In this document: positions 1-11,497 of the stretch, piece after piece
Layout of the letters: each line of letters opens with the position of its first letter
Numbering within the stretch: position 1 is the first letter of the stretch
Assembly: GCA_034401135.1 (NCBI GenBank)
Contig: JAWZSP010000002.1
Coordinates: 868,001 to 932,000 of the forward strand
Direction: 5' to 3'
Source of the DNA: Volutella citrinella
Taxonomy: Eukaryota > Ascomycota > Sordariomycetes > Hypocreales > Nectriaceae
Length of the DNA: 64,000 nt
Notes under the pieces: generated by a model
What the model was told of the DNA's origin: nothing
Seen by the model: only the letters and a program-made list of their open reading frames with translations
Database searches by the model: none
Translations under genes and position numbers: made by a program

Positions 1-1927
1 CGATATGCTCCAGCAGAAGAGCACCAGCACCCATCGTGACTCCCGAGATGCCACCGACACCTCAGCCGTTGACGCCGACATGCACCGCGAGGAGAGTGGC
101 TATCCATCTCCCTTCGACAATAGCTGTGACGACGACTTCCCTCCGACAGGAACCGCCAATGGCAACGACATTAACACAAACGCAGACGCCCAACAGGATG
201 GTTTCGATATGGCAAATGCCCTGTCGCAGAATATGCATCAGCCTCAAATGACGCACCTCGTAACGTCCAGCAGCGACACCAATTCATCACCGCATTCGTC
301 CCATAACTTGCGCTTCATGGGGAATGGCTCACTACCACGCAGTCCCGTCGACTTGAGCTTCATCGGTGCCGATTGGATGGACCACTACGCTTACATCTAC
401 TTTCGCCATGCCCAGCCTCAGTGGTCCTTTCTTGACGAGGACAACTGGAGAATGCACTACCGTATCTGGGTCTCCGGGTCTCCGCAGCTGCAAGAGTCGC
501 AAATCTTCATCCTTCAATTGGTGTTGGCCATCGGGGCGCTGTTGGGCAGCTCCTATCGAACAGACTGCCCCCATTTGCTCCATGCAACGCGACTCTACGA
601 AACGGCCATCGAAAAGTATCTTGGCTCAATAACTCAGCACGCATCTCCATTGATCCGAACACAAGCATCGCTTCTCATGCTGATTTATGCCTGGCACGAT
701 GCCTCTCAGCATGCCGTGCCCAGCAGCATCATGCTCGTCCTCATGAACTGTGCAGCCTTGATCGACAAGCAAATAGCCGACAACGCCAGTGGCGAAGTAA
801 ATGGTGCAGACATTCAACTCCGAACGCAATGCATCATGAGCTGCCAAATTGTGAACGAGGTGGTTTCTTCGGCATGGTCGTATCCGCAAAGCTTTCTAAT
901 CGAGACACTTGACAAAAAGGTCGGCTTTCCTCCCCATGCGCTTGTTTACCATATTTATTTCTTGCTAACTGAGCCCAGATTTTCCAGTACGCCGCAACGA
1001 TGAAACGCGAGCTGAGTGGTTCAGACTTCTATGAACTTCTCTTCCAATTACGATGCATACAGTCGAGGATCCGACACACAAACCGGAAGCTTCAGCGGCT
1101 GGATCCTTCAGATCCCTTCCGGGACAGCTGTCGAATCCGTCTCAAAGATGAATTGCAAGGGTGGAAGGCAAATGTACAGGCCTTTGCTGTGTCAACACCT
1201 CCGGACAATGTGGTATACCACGAGCCACAGTCATTGCTCAAGCTCTACGACTACGGCCTATCGATACTCATGCAGGAGCGACCTTCCATGATGGGCGTCG
1301 AAGACGTCGGGCAGTTGATGGAGTGCTGCAGTGAAGCTTGTCGCACCTTTCGAACGTCCCAGCAGGCATACCCAGTCATGTATTGGACATGGACAGCAGT
1401 AAGTCTTAGATCATGGCCTAGATTGTTGGACAGGAAGTTGACAGGTCTTTTAGCTCATGTACCAGTTTCGACTGGGTGTGATGCTTGTCTATTGTTACTT
1501 TACTACGCCCCGAATGCTGCGCACGCCAATCTTCTCGTTCGAAACCACCCTCGCTGGTATTGACAGTTGTCGCGAGACGCTTGCTGGGTTCTCAACGCGG
1601 TGGCCCAAGTCGCTGGTGTATCTCCGAACATTCCAGCTTCTGGTGGAAAAGACATTCGATGGCTCCTACGTCGAGGCGGTGGCGGATTCATCGGCACTTG
1701 AGAGCCCTTCGGCGTCGACGCAATGCCTGACGTCGAGACCAAGTGGGGAGTGGACCACCATCATGGAAGCGATGATCACGGAGCTCAAGCTACAGCATGT
1801 CCATCAAGCAGTGGTTGCTCTTATCCAGGAGATGATTCACCGATCGCCAGCCGAAAATTTCAACGTTGAGACCATTGAGTTTGTTCCGAATATGCCCCTA
1901 GACGCCCTCGATCTCTTCAACTTTTGA
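1..1927 (+). CDS. Fungal transcription factor, C-terminal part (5' end outside window)
   Basis: Reads in from the left edge; the first Met in frame is at 5, but the coding sequence looks internal (Ser/Asp/Asn-rich linker), so the DNA-binding domain probably lies upstream. The middle part is helical and resembles the fungal-specific transcription factor (middle homology) region. Three exons fit: up to 943, then from 979 or 988 to 1398, then 1454 to the TGA at 1925-1927. The second intron (1399-1453, GTAAGT...TTTAG) is clear. The first is very short: donor GTTTAC at 944, branch GCTAAC, and two in-frame acceptors ending at 978 and 987, giving 35 or 44 nt. Some intron is required, because reading through meets a TGA at 1001. 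Target genes cannot be inferred. Confidence 0.75.
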
Positions 1928-2078
1928 CTTTGCCATGCTGCGGTCATTACCATACTCATAGACTAGTTCAAAGAATGGGCGGTTACGCTTTATATCAATG
2001 ATGGGCTTGAGCTCTTTTCACGGCACGAGGGTTCTTGGCATGATTTAGGGAGTTTAATTTCCACAGGTCCTACAGCAT

Positions 2079-2627
2079 TTATATATACCCCAGTTTCCGT
2101 TTAATACAGCATGTTCTGTCAAGGGTCATGTTAGATCTCATGTGGATTGTGTCCATAGTCTCACTTACAAACTCAATCTTGTACACGTCAATCTTGGACG
2201 TGCCGTTCTCCTGGGTGTAGCTCTGCTCGGCACTCCAGGTGCCCTGCTGCTCCTTGTTGCCGGTGCGCTGGTACGTGGTGACGCCCTCGATCTTGAGGGT
2301 GAGGGGGGACTCGTTGAGGACAGAGACCTTCTTCACGTCGTGGACGCGCGACTCAGTGTTCTTCCAGCTACCCTCCATGTAGTCGACCAGAGCTGAATAC
2401 GCAGAGAAATGGTTAGCAGCTGAGATATGCCCTGGTCATGGGTCAAGGTGCTTACCGGGGATGCCAACGGGCTTGAGGTCGCCCTTGATCAGGGTGGCGT
2501 CCTTGCTGAAGTAGCTCGCCCACTCGGCGCACTTGTCCTTTTTGTCGGCCAGGTCATAGAGCTCGTCGACGCCCTTTTTGATGTCGGCGGGGACAGCAGG
2601 GTCGACCTCGTAGTTTAGGATGGCCAT
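2079..2627 (-). CDS. Small NTF2-like / SnoaL-like protein
   Basis: Two exons, 2627-2456 and 2392-2079, joined across a 63-nt intron with a GTAAG donor and CAG acceptor; the join completes an Ala codon and gives 161 residues. The predicted fold is a short helical N-terminus followed by several amphipathic beta strands, as in NTF2-like/SnoaL proteins of fungi, which are often small cyclases, isomerases or binding proteins. No catalytic residue can be assigned. The start at 2627 was chosen because it has a G at -3 and begins the conserved-looking part; the frame stays open upstream to a Met at 2729. It lies divergent from the MFS transporter starting at 3201, so the two may share a promoter region. 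Confidence 0.65.
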
Positions 2628-3200
2628 TGCGACAGCGTCTGCGTATGGAATATGTTGGTCTAAGTAGAAGAGTAGATTGTGATGCAAGTGACTTCCTCCT
2701 GGTACAGGTTGTATGAGATTCACTTCCAACTGCTACTTCAGGCCAGGATATATAGACCAGCGGCTTCAAGGTTCCTAGATACTAATTTGGTGGATTCTCC
2801 AGGCGGAGTTCGTCGCATTGCACCCCGAGATGCCTGACATCACCATCATGAGTGAGGAGTCGGAGTGTAGGTCCGAGCGGGTCGCACTCCGCCCCCGTCG
2901 GCCAAATGTGCGACGGCACGCTACATGGTTCACGACACTCCATGCGACCCAACCCAGCATGGTTCGAGCGACGGCTCCAGTCCAGGCCCGTAGAGGACCC
3001 CGGGGACGGTGGGCACCAAGATAACCACATCGCGGGGAAGGTCCATTTAAGGATGACGATCTGCAGCTCCAACAGACCCATTGATCCACGACACTGGCTA
3101 CCAAGGGAGGCAATCAAGACTGGTATAAAGCCCTTCATCCCTCTGCCCGAAGCTTTTCTGCCCTTTACGCAATCTCCTCACTTGTCGCTGTCGCCTCTTT

Positions 3201-5058
3201 ATGCCCACCATGTCTCATCCCAGCGTCGCCCAAGACGACGTCAAGGTGGATCTGCAAAAGCCCAACCTCGAGTCTGGCTCCATCCAAGAAGTCAAGGCCC
3301 ATTCCGAGCTCCCAGACGAGCCTGCTGCGGCATACCTCAGGGAGCACCAGCACGAATGGGGCAACTATGACCCCCAGGATGCGAAAAAGGTCCTACGCAG
3401 GATTGACCTGCGGCTGATGCCCTTGATCATTGGTACAATTACCATTGCTGCTGTCGATGTAGGGTTTCTTCTGCTTTCGATGTGGTGCCTGGCTGACCGA
3501 GGCGCAGAAAATCATCATCTCCAACGCTGCCCTGTACGGCATGAGCAAGGATACGCACCTCGTCGGACAACAATATAGCTGGGGTGAGCACTTGAGACAC
3601 AACAGTATCCCTCCAAGAGTGAAACCTAACCATGAACCATGCAGTCGGCTCCATCTTCTACTTTGGCTGGCTCGTTGCCGAGTACCCTGCGAACCTGGTA
3701 CTTCAGAAGATGCCCGTTGGCAAAACTGTCGGCGTCGCCGTCATCGGATGGGGAGCCATCGTCATGTGTCTCGCCGCGACTCAGAACGCCGCTGGTCTGA
3801 TGGTGCTGCGATTCATCATGGGTGCCCTCGAAGCGCCTCTCTTCCCCGCAGTCACGATCCTCAACACCATGTGGTACAAAAAGTCTGAGCAGCCTCTACG
3901 CATGGCCATCACTTTTACCGCCTTCTCTAGTGTAAGACATGCCAGCCTTGAGATGCGGGTCTCCGTGGCTAATTTGGTTCCAGTTGGTTACCGGTGTTGT
4001 GTCGTACGGCATCGGTAATGCCAAGACCGCCATCGCCTCCTGGAGATTACTCTTCCTTGTTATCGGGGGCTTCACCCTGCTCTGGGGAATCGTCCTCACC
4101 ATTTGGCTCCCTGATTCTCCCCTCAAGGACAACTTCATGAAGGGTCGCGAGAAGTACATTGCGCTAGACCGAGTCCGCGAAAACATGACTGGCATTGAAA
4201 ACAAGGCAAGATTCTAATTACAGTGCCCAATTTGCACTGCTAACAGACAACCAGGAACTCAAGTGGTACCAAGTTCGTGAAGCCTTCACCGACTACAAGA
4301 CATACCTCCTCTTCATCTTCTTCCTGTCGATGAATGTCCCAACCGGAGGCTTGGTCACCTTTGCAGCCCAGATCGTGTCTGGCTTGGGTTATGGCAAGCT
4401 TGAAACTACGCTGCTTGGAATGCCAACTGGTATGATGCAGAGTTTGGCTGGCTTCATGGTGGCCATCCCACAGCGATGGCTGCATAACAAGAGGTGCTTC
4501 ACTGCAGCTGCGTGCTGCCTGGTGCCCTTGGCGTGTTCCATCATCATCCGAGGTGAGTTTCTTAGATCCTCAACGAGCGATTCAGCGCTAACAACCCCCA
4601 GAACTTCCCGCTCAGAATAAAGTCGGGCGCCTCATGGCTTACTACTTTTTCTACTTTTTCTGGGGCCCCTATGCAACCGGTGAGTCAAGTGAAAGAATTT
4701 CGTCAACATGTCAATGCTAAGAAACATCCCAGCTCTCACTCTTCCCATGGGCAACGTCTCCGGCCACACCAAGAAACTCACCGTCAATGCCACCATCTTC
4801 CTCGCGTACTGCATTGCCAACATCATCGGTCCGCAGGTCTTTATTACGAAGGAGGCCCCTCACTACACCACTGGATACAACGCCATCCTGGGTTTCGAGG
4901 TGACAGCCATCTGCGCTCTCCTTGCATATGCCGCCGGATGCATTATCGAGAACAAGCGGCGAGACAGGACCGAAGGCACGGACTTTGTGGTCGGGGTTGA
5001 AGACCAGCTGGGAGATCTTACCGACTACGAGAAGAAGGGGTTCCGCTACATCTACTAA
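3201..5058 (+). CDS. MFS transporter, Dal5 / anion:cation symporter family (allantoate permease-like)
   Basis: Seven exons give 514 residues: 3201-3458, 3508-3583, 3645-3931, 3984-4205, 4255-4552, 4602-4679, 4733-5058. The N-terminus is a soluble tail followed by the RRIDLRLMPL segment before helix 1. An AVDKIIISNAALYG motif in helix 1 and YSWVGSIFYFGWL in helix 2 are typical of the Dal5/Tna1/Vht1 family, which imports allantoate, nicotinate or other carboxylated compounds with protons at the plasma membrane. About 12 hydrophobic segments are present. The fourth intron (4206-4254) has a GC donor rather than GT; skipping it is required because the frame stops at once. The substrate is not predictable. 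The neighbouring NTF2-like gene is divergent. Confidence 0.88.
4206..4254 (+). other. GC-AG intron
   Basis: The sequence after the AAG codon is GCAAGA, a classic GC-donor context, and a CTAAC branch-like site lies shortly before the CCAG acceptor. Reading through gives a TAA within three codons; splicing rejoins the transporter loop and helix in frame. Confidence 0.8.
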
Positions 5059-5596
5059 TGTGGTAAGGCAATACATGCTCAAGGTTGGGTTAGACAACTA
5101 TGATGCCGTATTGTCGTTTCAATCCAATACACTTCATCCAATTCATCTTCCTGATTATTTACGGCTATTCAGTATCTGGGCTGTTGGTAACGGGGGAAGA
5201 AGACAAACGAGGACATTGCTGGGTTGCTCGTGGAAACATGCAAAGATCAGGTATGTTTTTAGAGCCAGGAAGGCCCTAAATCATGTACACCTGTGAATTA
5301 TCACGAGCATCGCGCCGCCCAACTCAGTTGCCAAGCTAGCTGAGCTGTTGCTAGCACACCGAGTCCAAGGTCCAAGGAAAGAACTTTGGTGGTGGGGCTG
5401 TCGTCAGCAGACATGACTAATGGGATCAAGGACGTGTCCTCGGGCCAGCTGACGTCCTGGTCCTGACATCTATCTTGCTCAGGTGGCTTCGATAGTCGAA
5501 AACATCACTCTGCGTAGCCTTGACTCGACTGCCAGGTTGGCGCTCTACTAGCTCCCGTGAACCATTACTCCTCGGCCTCATCACTCCAGCATCATC
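5059..5596. other. Intergenic region between MFS transporter and F-box-like gene
   Basis: No convincing coding sequence or RNA gene. It presumably holds the transporter 3' UTR and the promoter of the gene at 5597. Confidence 0.5.
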
Positions 5597-6949
5597 TTGA
5601 CAATGTCCAAACTCGTCGGTCGCCATCAGTCGCCTCCGCGGCCACAGCTCAACAACCTCCCAGCAGAGATCCTACTACAGATTGCGCGGTTTACTCTCGT
5701 CGAGGCCTGCCGGGTGGACCGGACACACAAGGACGGCTGTAGTCCTCGATTCACCCAATTCGGCGACACCGGCTCTACGCGTGCCTGGTGGATTTCTCGC
5801 GGCTGGAACGCGCTGCTCGAATGGTGCAGCTGCGGCAAACGTCAGGGACTGGGGCTCTTGCTCGTCAACAGGAAGATGAACCAGCTAGCTTCCCCAATCT
5901 TCTGGTCGGAAAACGACTTTTGCTTCCTGCACGCTCGCGAGTTCATGTCCCTCGTAGGCCGCAAGCTGCGGCCCGAGCATCGGGAACAGTTGCGCTCCGT
6001 CATCATCCTAAACGCAAACTGGGATCAATGGGGCATCCATTACAACTGGGCCCTGATTGTGCCCTTTTGGAACACGGTCCAGCAGTGCAAACGGCTCACG
6101 AGGTTAGACGTCGATTCTTACTTGCTGGGCTGCAACTCCGAGTCCACTCCCTTGGTTCATATGGAGAGGTGGGATCAAATTGCCAAAACGGTGCGGGATG
6201 CCCCGGATTTGCGGTACATGTGGCTGCCCACATCTAAGGACGACGATGAGGGACAGCATTGGCATTGGCGTCCTACCTCTGAGCCTGGAAGCGTTGATAG
6301 GACACGTTTCTTTGGCCCAGTGTCAGACAGGCAGCAGGACTCTGAGTCAACGGGTCTGGGCGACCATGGGGATGCCAATAGCCAAGAGCGAGAGATCTAC
6401 ACTCTGGCAGAAGCGGTCACGTCCTTTTTCCGCCACCACTTCTTTATCCGGGGTACAAGTGCCAAATGTAATCCAGATCTGTTGGGTGTTAATGAATGGG
6501 ACTATCAAATGCCGGACGAGGGCGACAATCGAGCGAGCATCATCTTTGAAGACGGTGACACGCTCCTCTTCAGCTTCTATAGTCTTGAGTTGGGATACAA
6601 TGGCAAACCCAGAGTGCCAATTCTGTATCCCGAAGCAGCTCGACTCTTTGAAGAGCAGCGGAAGAAGAAGACGCAGAGGATAAACCGTGAGAGGAGGCTC
6701 CAGACGATGCAAGTCGGCACGATGCATGCCGCTGTCGAGAGTCCCATAGAGACCAAGATGAAGGGGCTGCATATCCAGGAAGTGAAACCGCCCAGTGGTC
6801 GTTTACGAAAAGGGCTCAGATGCGGAACTTGGGGGACGGCCAAGGCGCGTGCGAGGCGTAACAGAGAGAAGACGCTGCAGAGAATAGTAGAAGCCCAGCG
6901 GGAGTTGAAACGGGATGGCAGTCGAACAGAATGCATTGTGCCACAATAA
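5597..6949 (+). CDS. F-box-like hypothetical protein
   Basis: Single uninterrupted exon of 450 residues; a second Met two codons on (5603) is an equally possible start. Near residues 18-32 the pattern LNNLPAEILLQIARFTL is the typical beginning of an F-box (LPxEIxxxI), which in fungi binds Skp1 in SCF ubiquitin ligases. Downstream are Trp/Arg-rich stretches resembling the many fungal F-box-associated hypothetical proteins, then a highly basic C-terminus (about residues 350-440, rich in Lys/Arg) that could bind nucleic acid or act as a nuclear signal. No leucine-rich repeats or WD40 repeats are evident. Function beyond possible substrate recruitment is unknown. Confidence 0.7.
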   Translation: MTMSKLVGRHQSPPRPQLNNLPAEILLQIARFTLVEACRVDRTHKDGCSPRFTQFGDTGSTRAWWISRGWNALLEWCSCGKRQGLGLLLVNRKMNQLASPIFWSENDFCFLHAREFMSLVGRKLRPEHREQLRSVIILNANWDQWGIHYNWALIVPFWNTVQQCKRLTRLDVDSYLLGCNSESTPLVHMERWDQIAKTVRDAPDLRYMWLPTSKDDDEGQHWHWRPTSEPGSVDRTRFFGPVSDRQQDSESTGLGDHGDANSQEREIYTLAEAVTSFFRHHFFIRGTSAKCNPDLLGVNEWDYQMPDEGDNRASIIFEDGDTLLFSFYSLELGYNGKPRVPILYPEAARLFEEQRKKKTQRINRERRLQTMQVGTMHAAVESPIETKMKGLHIQEVKPPSGRLRKGLRCGTWGTAKARARRNREKTLQRIVEAQRELKRDGSRTECIVPQ

Positions 6950-6998
6950 ATGATATCGATTGTCCCAGATGCCTGGCGCACTTGGATACTTCCCACCG

Positions 6999-7220
6999 TC
7001 AAGTATTCAACGCTATTTCAACACCAACTTTCAGTCCTATCTCGGTAGCAAGCAACGCCATCTTGCCTGCAGTTTTGACCATCTTGCCCAGGTCCTTAAA
7101 ATTCATGTTCTCGTGCACCATCTTGAGCACTGTAGTCACGACGACCAGGTTCCATCGCGGTCCCAATCCACAGTCTACCGCACTCCCCATGAACGTGAAC
7201 TTGCCCACGTTGTTGTCGTC
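6999..7220 (-). pseudogene. In-frame C-terminal extension beyond the TAG of the 7221-7970 gene
   Basis: This is the same reading frame as the gene upstream, directly after its TAG. It encodes a stretch with KFTFMGS and GLGPRWNLVVVTTVLKM, resembling the final beta-strand and helix of the same fungal family (pattern F-hydrophobic-GSG...LG..W...V...L). Its presence argues that the ancestral protein was about 323 residues long. Confidence 0.55.
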
Positions 7221-7970
7221 CTATTTCCTCCACCATCCCTTGGTAACCCAGTGAGCGAGCACGTCCTCGTGCTCGGGTGTGCTGGTGCGTACACGGACTA
7301 GTCTATGCACAACTTTGTGGTCCTCGTCCTCGCCCGGCTTATTGCGCCATTCAAAGACTTCGTATCGCTCCTGTGATGATTCGGGGTCGCGGAAGTAGGC
7401 GCTGAACCTGTAGATGTGAACTTTCCACTTGGAATGCAGAGTCATGCGCTCCAAGTGATTCAACTCGTGTTCGTCATCAGGTCGCGGGGTGATGATGAGA
7501 TCCCCATTGCGAAAGGCTCGTTCGTGGCCCGCGAGCGATAATGGCGACGAGTGTATGCTGGGCAGAGAGTGAAGGACAACCTGAGGTTTTTGCGTCCCAT
7601 CGATGGTGACAGCAAATATCGGGGTCGGGAAAAGACGGCTCTCGTACGTCGTGACAAAGGCCAGGTAATGGCAGAGCCGCTCCGTTGCCCTTGCGGCGTA
7701 CTGCAGGGTGAACTCATTCGGGAACTGTCCATAGAAGCCTGGCCGCAACACGGGATCTGACCATTGTTTGACAGACTCCAGCGGAATCGTATTTACTGCA
7801 ACCGACTCAGGTTCGTTGGGCCTGTTCTTGTCCGTCTTCCCGGGAAGAGCATTCTCAGACACCGTTTGCGTAGCTTTCGCCGCGTCATCAGAGACACCCT
7901 CCTCTCCATTATTCACCTCCTTCTCTTTCCCTTTCCCATTCCCGCGAAGCAAGCTCTTGAAGCGCCTCAT
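7221..7970 (-). CDS. Fungal hypothetical protein, ended by an early in-frame TAG
   Basis: 249 residues, single exon. A Lys/Glu-rich N-terminal tail (residues 1-60) precedes a mixed alpha/beta domain with motifs such as ATERLCHYLAF and LHSKWKVHIYRF, as in a family of uncharacterised proteins widespread in Pezizomycotina. The reading ends at TAG (7223-7221), yet the same frame stays open for 73 more codons to a TGA at 7001-6999. That extension looks like the normal C-terminal part of the family. The gene is therefore either a recent nonsense allele, a readthrough gene, or affected by a sequencing error. A GT...AG segment of 27 nt spans the stop but is too short to be spliced. Confidence 0.6.
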   Translation of the reverse strand: MRRFKSLLRGNGKGKEKEVNNGEEGVSDDAAKATQTVSENALPGKTDKNRPNEPESVAVNTIPLESVKQWSDPVLRPGFYGQFPNEFTLQYAARATERLCHYLAFVTTYESRLFPTPIFAVTIDGTQKPQVVLHSLPSIHSSPLSLAGHERAFRNGDLIITPRPDDEHELNHLERMTLHSKWKVHIYRFSAYFRDPESSQERYEVFEWRNKPGEDEDHKVVHRLVRVRTSTPEHEDVLAHWVTKGWWRK

Positions 7971-8403
7971 AGTGCACCTTGGAACGCAAACTGTAACTGT
8001 TCAATGGAGCAGTACCAACCGTTGGAAACTGGCGCCGGATACTACCAGGCCAAGTGTCGAAGGGCCCGCACGATGGCACTTGGGGCTGAAGGAGCAAAAA
8101 TCATCCGAGGCTTACGCGATGGACTCGCTTGCTCATTTTAGCCCTGCTGAAACGTGCTAGGATGGCATGTCGCATTGGTGGGAAATAGCACGGGAATGGC
8201 CTGCACTGCGACGTGATTGAGGCAAAAATGGGGTTTTCTGCAAGAATGTCGGTGGCGCGAGCATCTCTATTTATAATTGATATCTAGCGTAGCTGTATAC
8301 GTTAACTTCCTCAACTAGGATAGAAAATCAGCGACTTCTATTTCTACAGAATTGATGAAACTGTGCATTCTCAAGACTCCTACTCTATGAAATTTCTGAG
8401 ACG

Positions 8404-10041
8404 CTAGTCCCTCTTCTGGATGGTCTGAGCGAGTGTAGTAAGATCAAGCTGATGAATTATTAGCCAGAGTTCGAATATTTCGAGCTGCAAACTCACAAAG
8501 CTTTCGTCCAGATCAGCGAGGGAGTTGATACCCAAGTTCCAGCCATCTTGAATAATCTCGTTCCTCATCAGCTTGGCAGCCCTCAGGACACCATCATAGT
8601 CATAGACATTTGAGTAGTAGAACCTATCACGCATATCAGTAATGCCCAGTCTTCAGGTTCGAGATTCAGAACTCACGGTCTTCCCATTCCAACAGCCTTG
8701 ACCCCGAGAGCAAGCAGCTTGAGCACATCCGTTCCAGAGCGGATGCCACTGTCGGCAATAACCGTGACCTTTTTGAAGATTTCGGGCTCGCTGATGTAGA
8801 TCTCGTATGCCACCTCAAGTGGGGAGCGAGAGTACTCCAGCTGTCTGCCACCGTGATTGGAAAGGTAAAGTCCTTCCACGCCTTGATTGACAGCCTCTCT
8901 AGCTTGTTCCACTGACGAGATGCCCTTGAGAATAAAGGGAAGCTTGGTCGAGTTCCTCAACTTGTTAATTTCGTCCCACTGCTTCAAGTCAATACTCTGT
9001 TCGTTTCAGATGATGGGGTTATATCGAAGCATACAGTCGAGGGTCGGCCGGCGTATTCGAAGCTGATTTTCTTATTAGCACGGAATCGTACCCAAATGTT
9101 TTATCAAGCGAATACGTACTACTCAGTATCTTCGTAACGGGAAGATCGAATGCTCACACCGTCTCCAGGCGAATCAATGGTCAGCGCAATGGCCTTGGCT
9201 CCGAGGAGTTCGGCTCGCTTGATATCCTCAATGGTCTCTGTCAGATTAGGCTTGGTGTAGATCTGTAGTCACATTTCAGCAAAATTGATACACATGATTC
9301 ACAATTCGTCGTCGGAATACCTGCTGAAACACAACCTGCTGGCCATTGAGTGTGTTGTTGCGTCTAGCTGCGTAGAGCTCTGGCATAGGCTTCGTGGAAT
9401 AGAGGGCGGGCTGGCATTATTAGCGATGCTGTCAGAGATCCCCCGCTGTTACTGTCGATTACCGTGTAGAGCATGTTCATGTCACCTGCAGCTTCCATCA
9501 AGGGAAGTTCTGCCCTCTTCGGGTTTGACCGGCTGGCCCAACCGGCTCCGACAATGAAGAAGGGCACAGAGAATTTCTGTCCAAACAGTTCAATTCTATG
9601 TCCCGCTGTCAGCCAGTGCCACGGGATTAGCGGCCAGAATTGGGCGCGGCGCAGCTCACCCGATGTTGTTTTCCAGCTGAGTAACATCCCGGAAATACTT
9701 AGGGCGCAACTTCACCTTCTCCCAGACTTCTAGATTATTTCGGAGACCTGAAAAGAGTTAACCACATGCTACAACCAAGATCTTCGTCAACAGTAGTATC
9801 GCTTACTCCACTCCTGTCCAGCGCCCATTCGGAGGTGAGCCCAGTTACCAGGAGTCATGACCTGCTTGGCCGCAAACTCGAAGTCGGGAAGACCACGAAT
9901 CTCTCGCAATTCTGGAAGCGATCCCTCCGTCCAGTTGATAGACTTGAGTCTGTCTGCGAGGCCAGTGTCGTACGCATTGTCGTAGGGGCGTGCGGCCATT
10001 GCCACGCCCAGGAAGGGCGCAATGAGCTTGGGGAAATACAT
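8404..10041 (-). CDS. FMN-dependent alpha-hydroxyacid dehydrogenase (secreted-type)
   Basis: Nine exons, all phase-consistent: 10041-9807, 9747-9660, 9595-9463, 9389-9321, 9262-9120, 9062-9035, 8996-8677, 8623-8497, 8448-8404; 395 residues. The family (flavocytochrome b2, glycolate and lactate oxidases) oxidises 2-hydroxyacids to ketoacids on FMN in a TIM barrel. Visible landmarks are a Lys near 256 (FILKG), the catalytic base His near 280 and Arg in SNHGGRQ, and the flavin-phosphate site DSGIRSGTDV near 314-323 followed by GMGRP. There is no cytochrome b5 domain. The N-terminus (MYFPKLIAPFLGVAMA) looks like a signal peptide cleaved before ARPYD, as in a fungal subgroup. Exon six is only 28 nt. 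Divergent from the O-methyltransferase at 11498. Confidence 0.88.
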
Positions 10042-11497
10042 CTTGCGACGAACAGCTCAAAGGAGGGTGAGAGGCACTCGGTGAATACTATTGGTTCAAG
10101 ATGAGGCTGGTCTTACACTATTTAGCAGCGGAAGGGGGGATTCATATAGCATCGTCACCATTCCGTCCATACTGGATTTGTGGCCTCGTAACGGCCCTGG
10201 CAGTTCTGACACGCTGGCCGTGCACTCGAACCCACTACACAGCCCATTAAACTGATGCGTTAGTTGGAATTGAATAATTTTTCCGCGTAGTTTTCATTCA
10301 TCATGGGACCATCAGGTGGGGTTGTCATCAGGCGATAGAGACAACTATGGAGCAAGAGCAGAAACTGCGTTATCAATCAGTTCTACCCGTGGAGCAGTTT
10401 TAACACGGGCTAAATTTTGCCCTTATCAATCTGAATACTAGACGGTCTAGTATGCAAGGCTAGGGAAAATAGGCTCTAGCCGGCGGATGGCACATGGCAG
10501 CATCGGGCCAACCAAATCCCGTGGGAGCAGCTTGCGACGGCGAATTACGCGGCCATCAACATGAGGCTCTAGTTCCTTCTCTTCTAAATAACGCATAAGA
10601 TTATTCATGCTTGATAAGCTTGTTTTTACGCTGCTGCCAAGGGTCAGCCCGTCCTGGAATGCCCGGGTATTAATGAGCCCCAACACCGACAGGATGGATC
10701 GAATTGCCCGATTTGGAAGTCCCCACGACGGATGACTTCCATTAAAACCCAGGCTTATCCGCCAGTATCCGACAAAGGCAGTTTCTTCAGCCAAGATGAA
10801 GATGCTCCAGTACGAAAGATTGCATTACCAACCAACCTTTGTCCCCGAACTATACGCGTATAAGCTTGGCGTGTTTCTGTTCGGACATATCAGCACGCAG
10901 TTCAACTCTGAACAACAATCGATAACAACATCGCGTAGCCATGAGGTTGTTCGATTAGTTACTGCATCACTTTCTGTGGATATCTTGTCAGCTTTATATA
11001 CTAGAAAAGGGGAAGTGCTTTGTGGGTGCAAGTGTTGATGGCAGATCGAAGTGTTAGCAGAGCGGGTAATGGAAGTGGTTGCACGCTCTATATTAAACGA
11101 CCCTTGCTTCGGGATGATCCTCGGGTGACTGCGTATTGGTACTACATAGCCTCGATTGCCGAAGTACGCGCATGCTGGCTTGATGACCACGGCATCTGAG
11201 ACATATGCTGCACCTTGTGGCTAGTTCGTGCATCCCACCATTCAACGCTGATCACGCCCGCGCACTAATTGCTCACCGTCCTCTGGCTGCATTCACCTGC
11301 ACCATAAGCGGGCATATCATGCGCCTCCTCCATTCACCACCGGAGTTGCGGGAGTACCCCCGCCTGGCTACAGGGTTGTTCTGTCGTCAGCGTACCAGCA
11401 TGGCTATCTAATCACGCAGGTGAGGGGTTGTGGCCTGTTCAGAAACCGTAACACCATTCAGTAGCATTCTAAAAGAAACTCGCTGTAATACGCCTCC
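10042..11497. other. Shared upstream region of FMN dehydrogenase and O-methyltransferase genes
   Basis: About 1.45 kb between two divergent genes. A 115-codon open frame on the minus strand (10794-10447) has no recognisable domain and is not called as a gene. The region probably contains both promoters. Confidence 0.45.

Noticed and set aside
7221..7247. 27-nt GT...AG segment as an intron removing the TAG
   Set aside because: Far below the length that can be spliced; no branch site.
10447..10794. 115-codon minus-strand frame between two divergent genes
   Set aside because: No recognisable domain, poor start context, and located in a shared promoter region.
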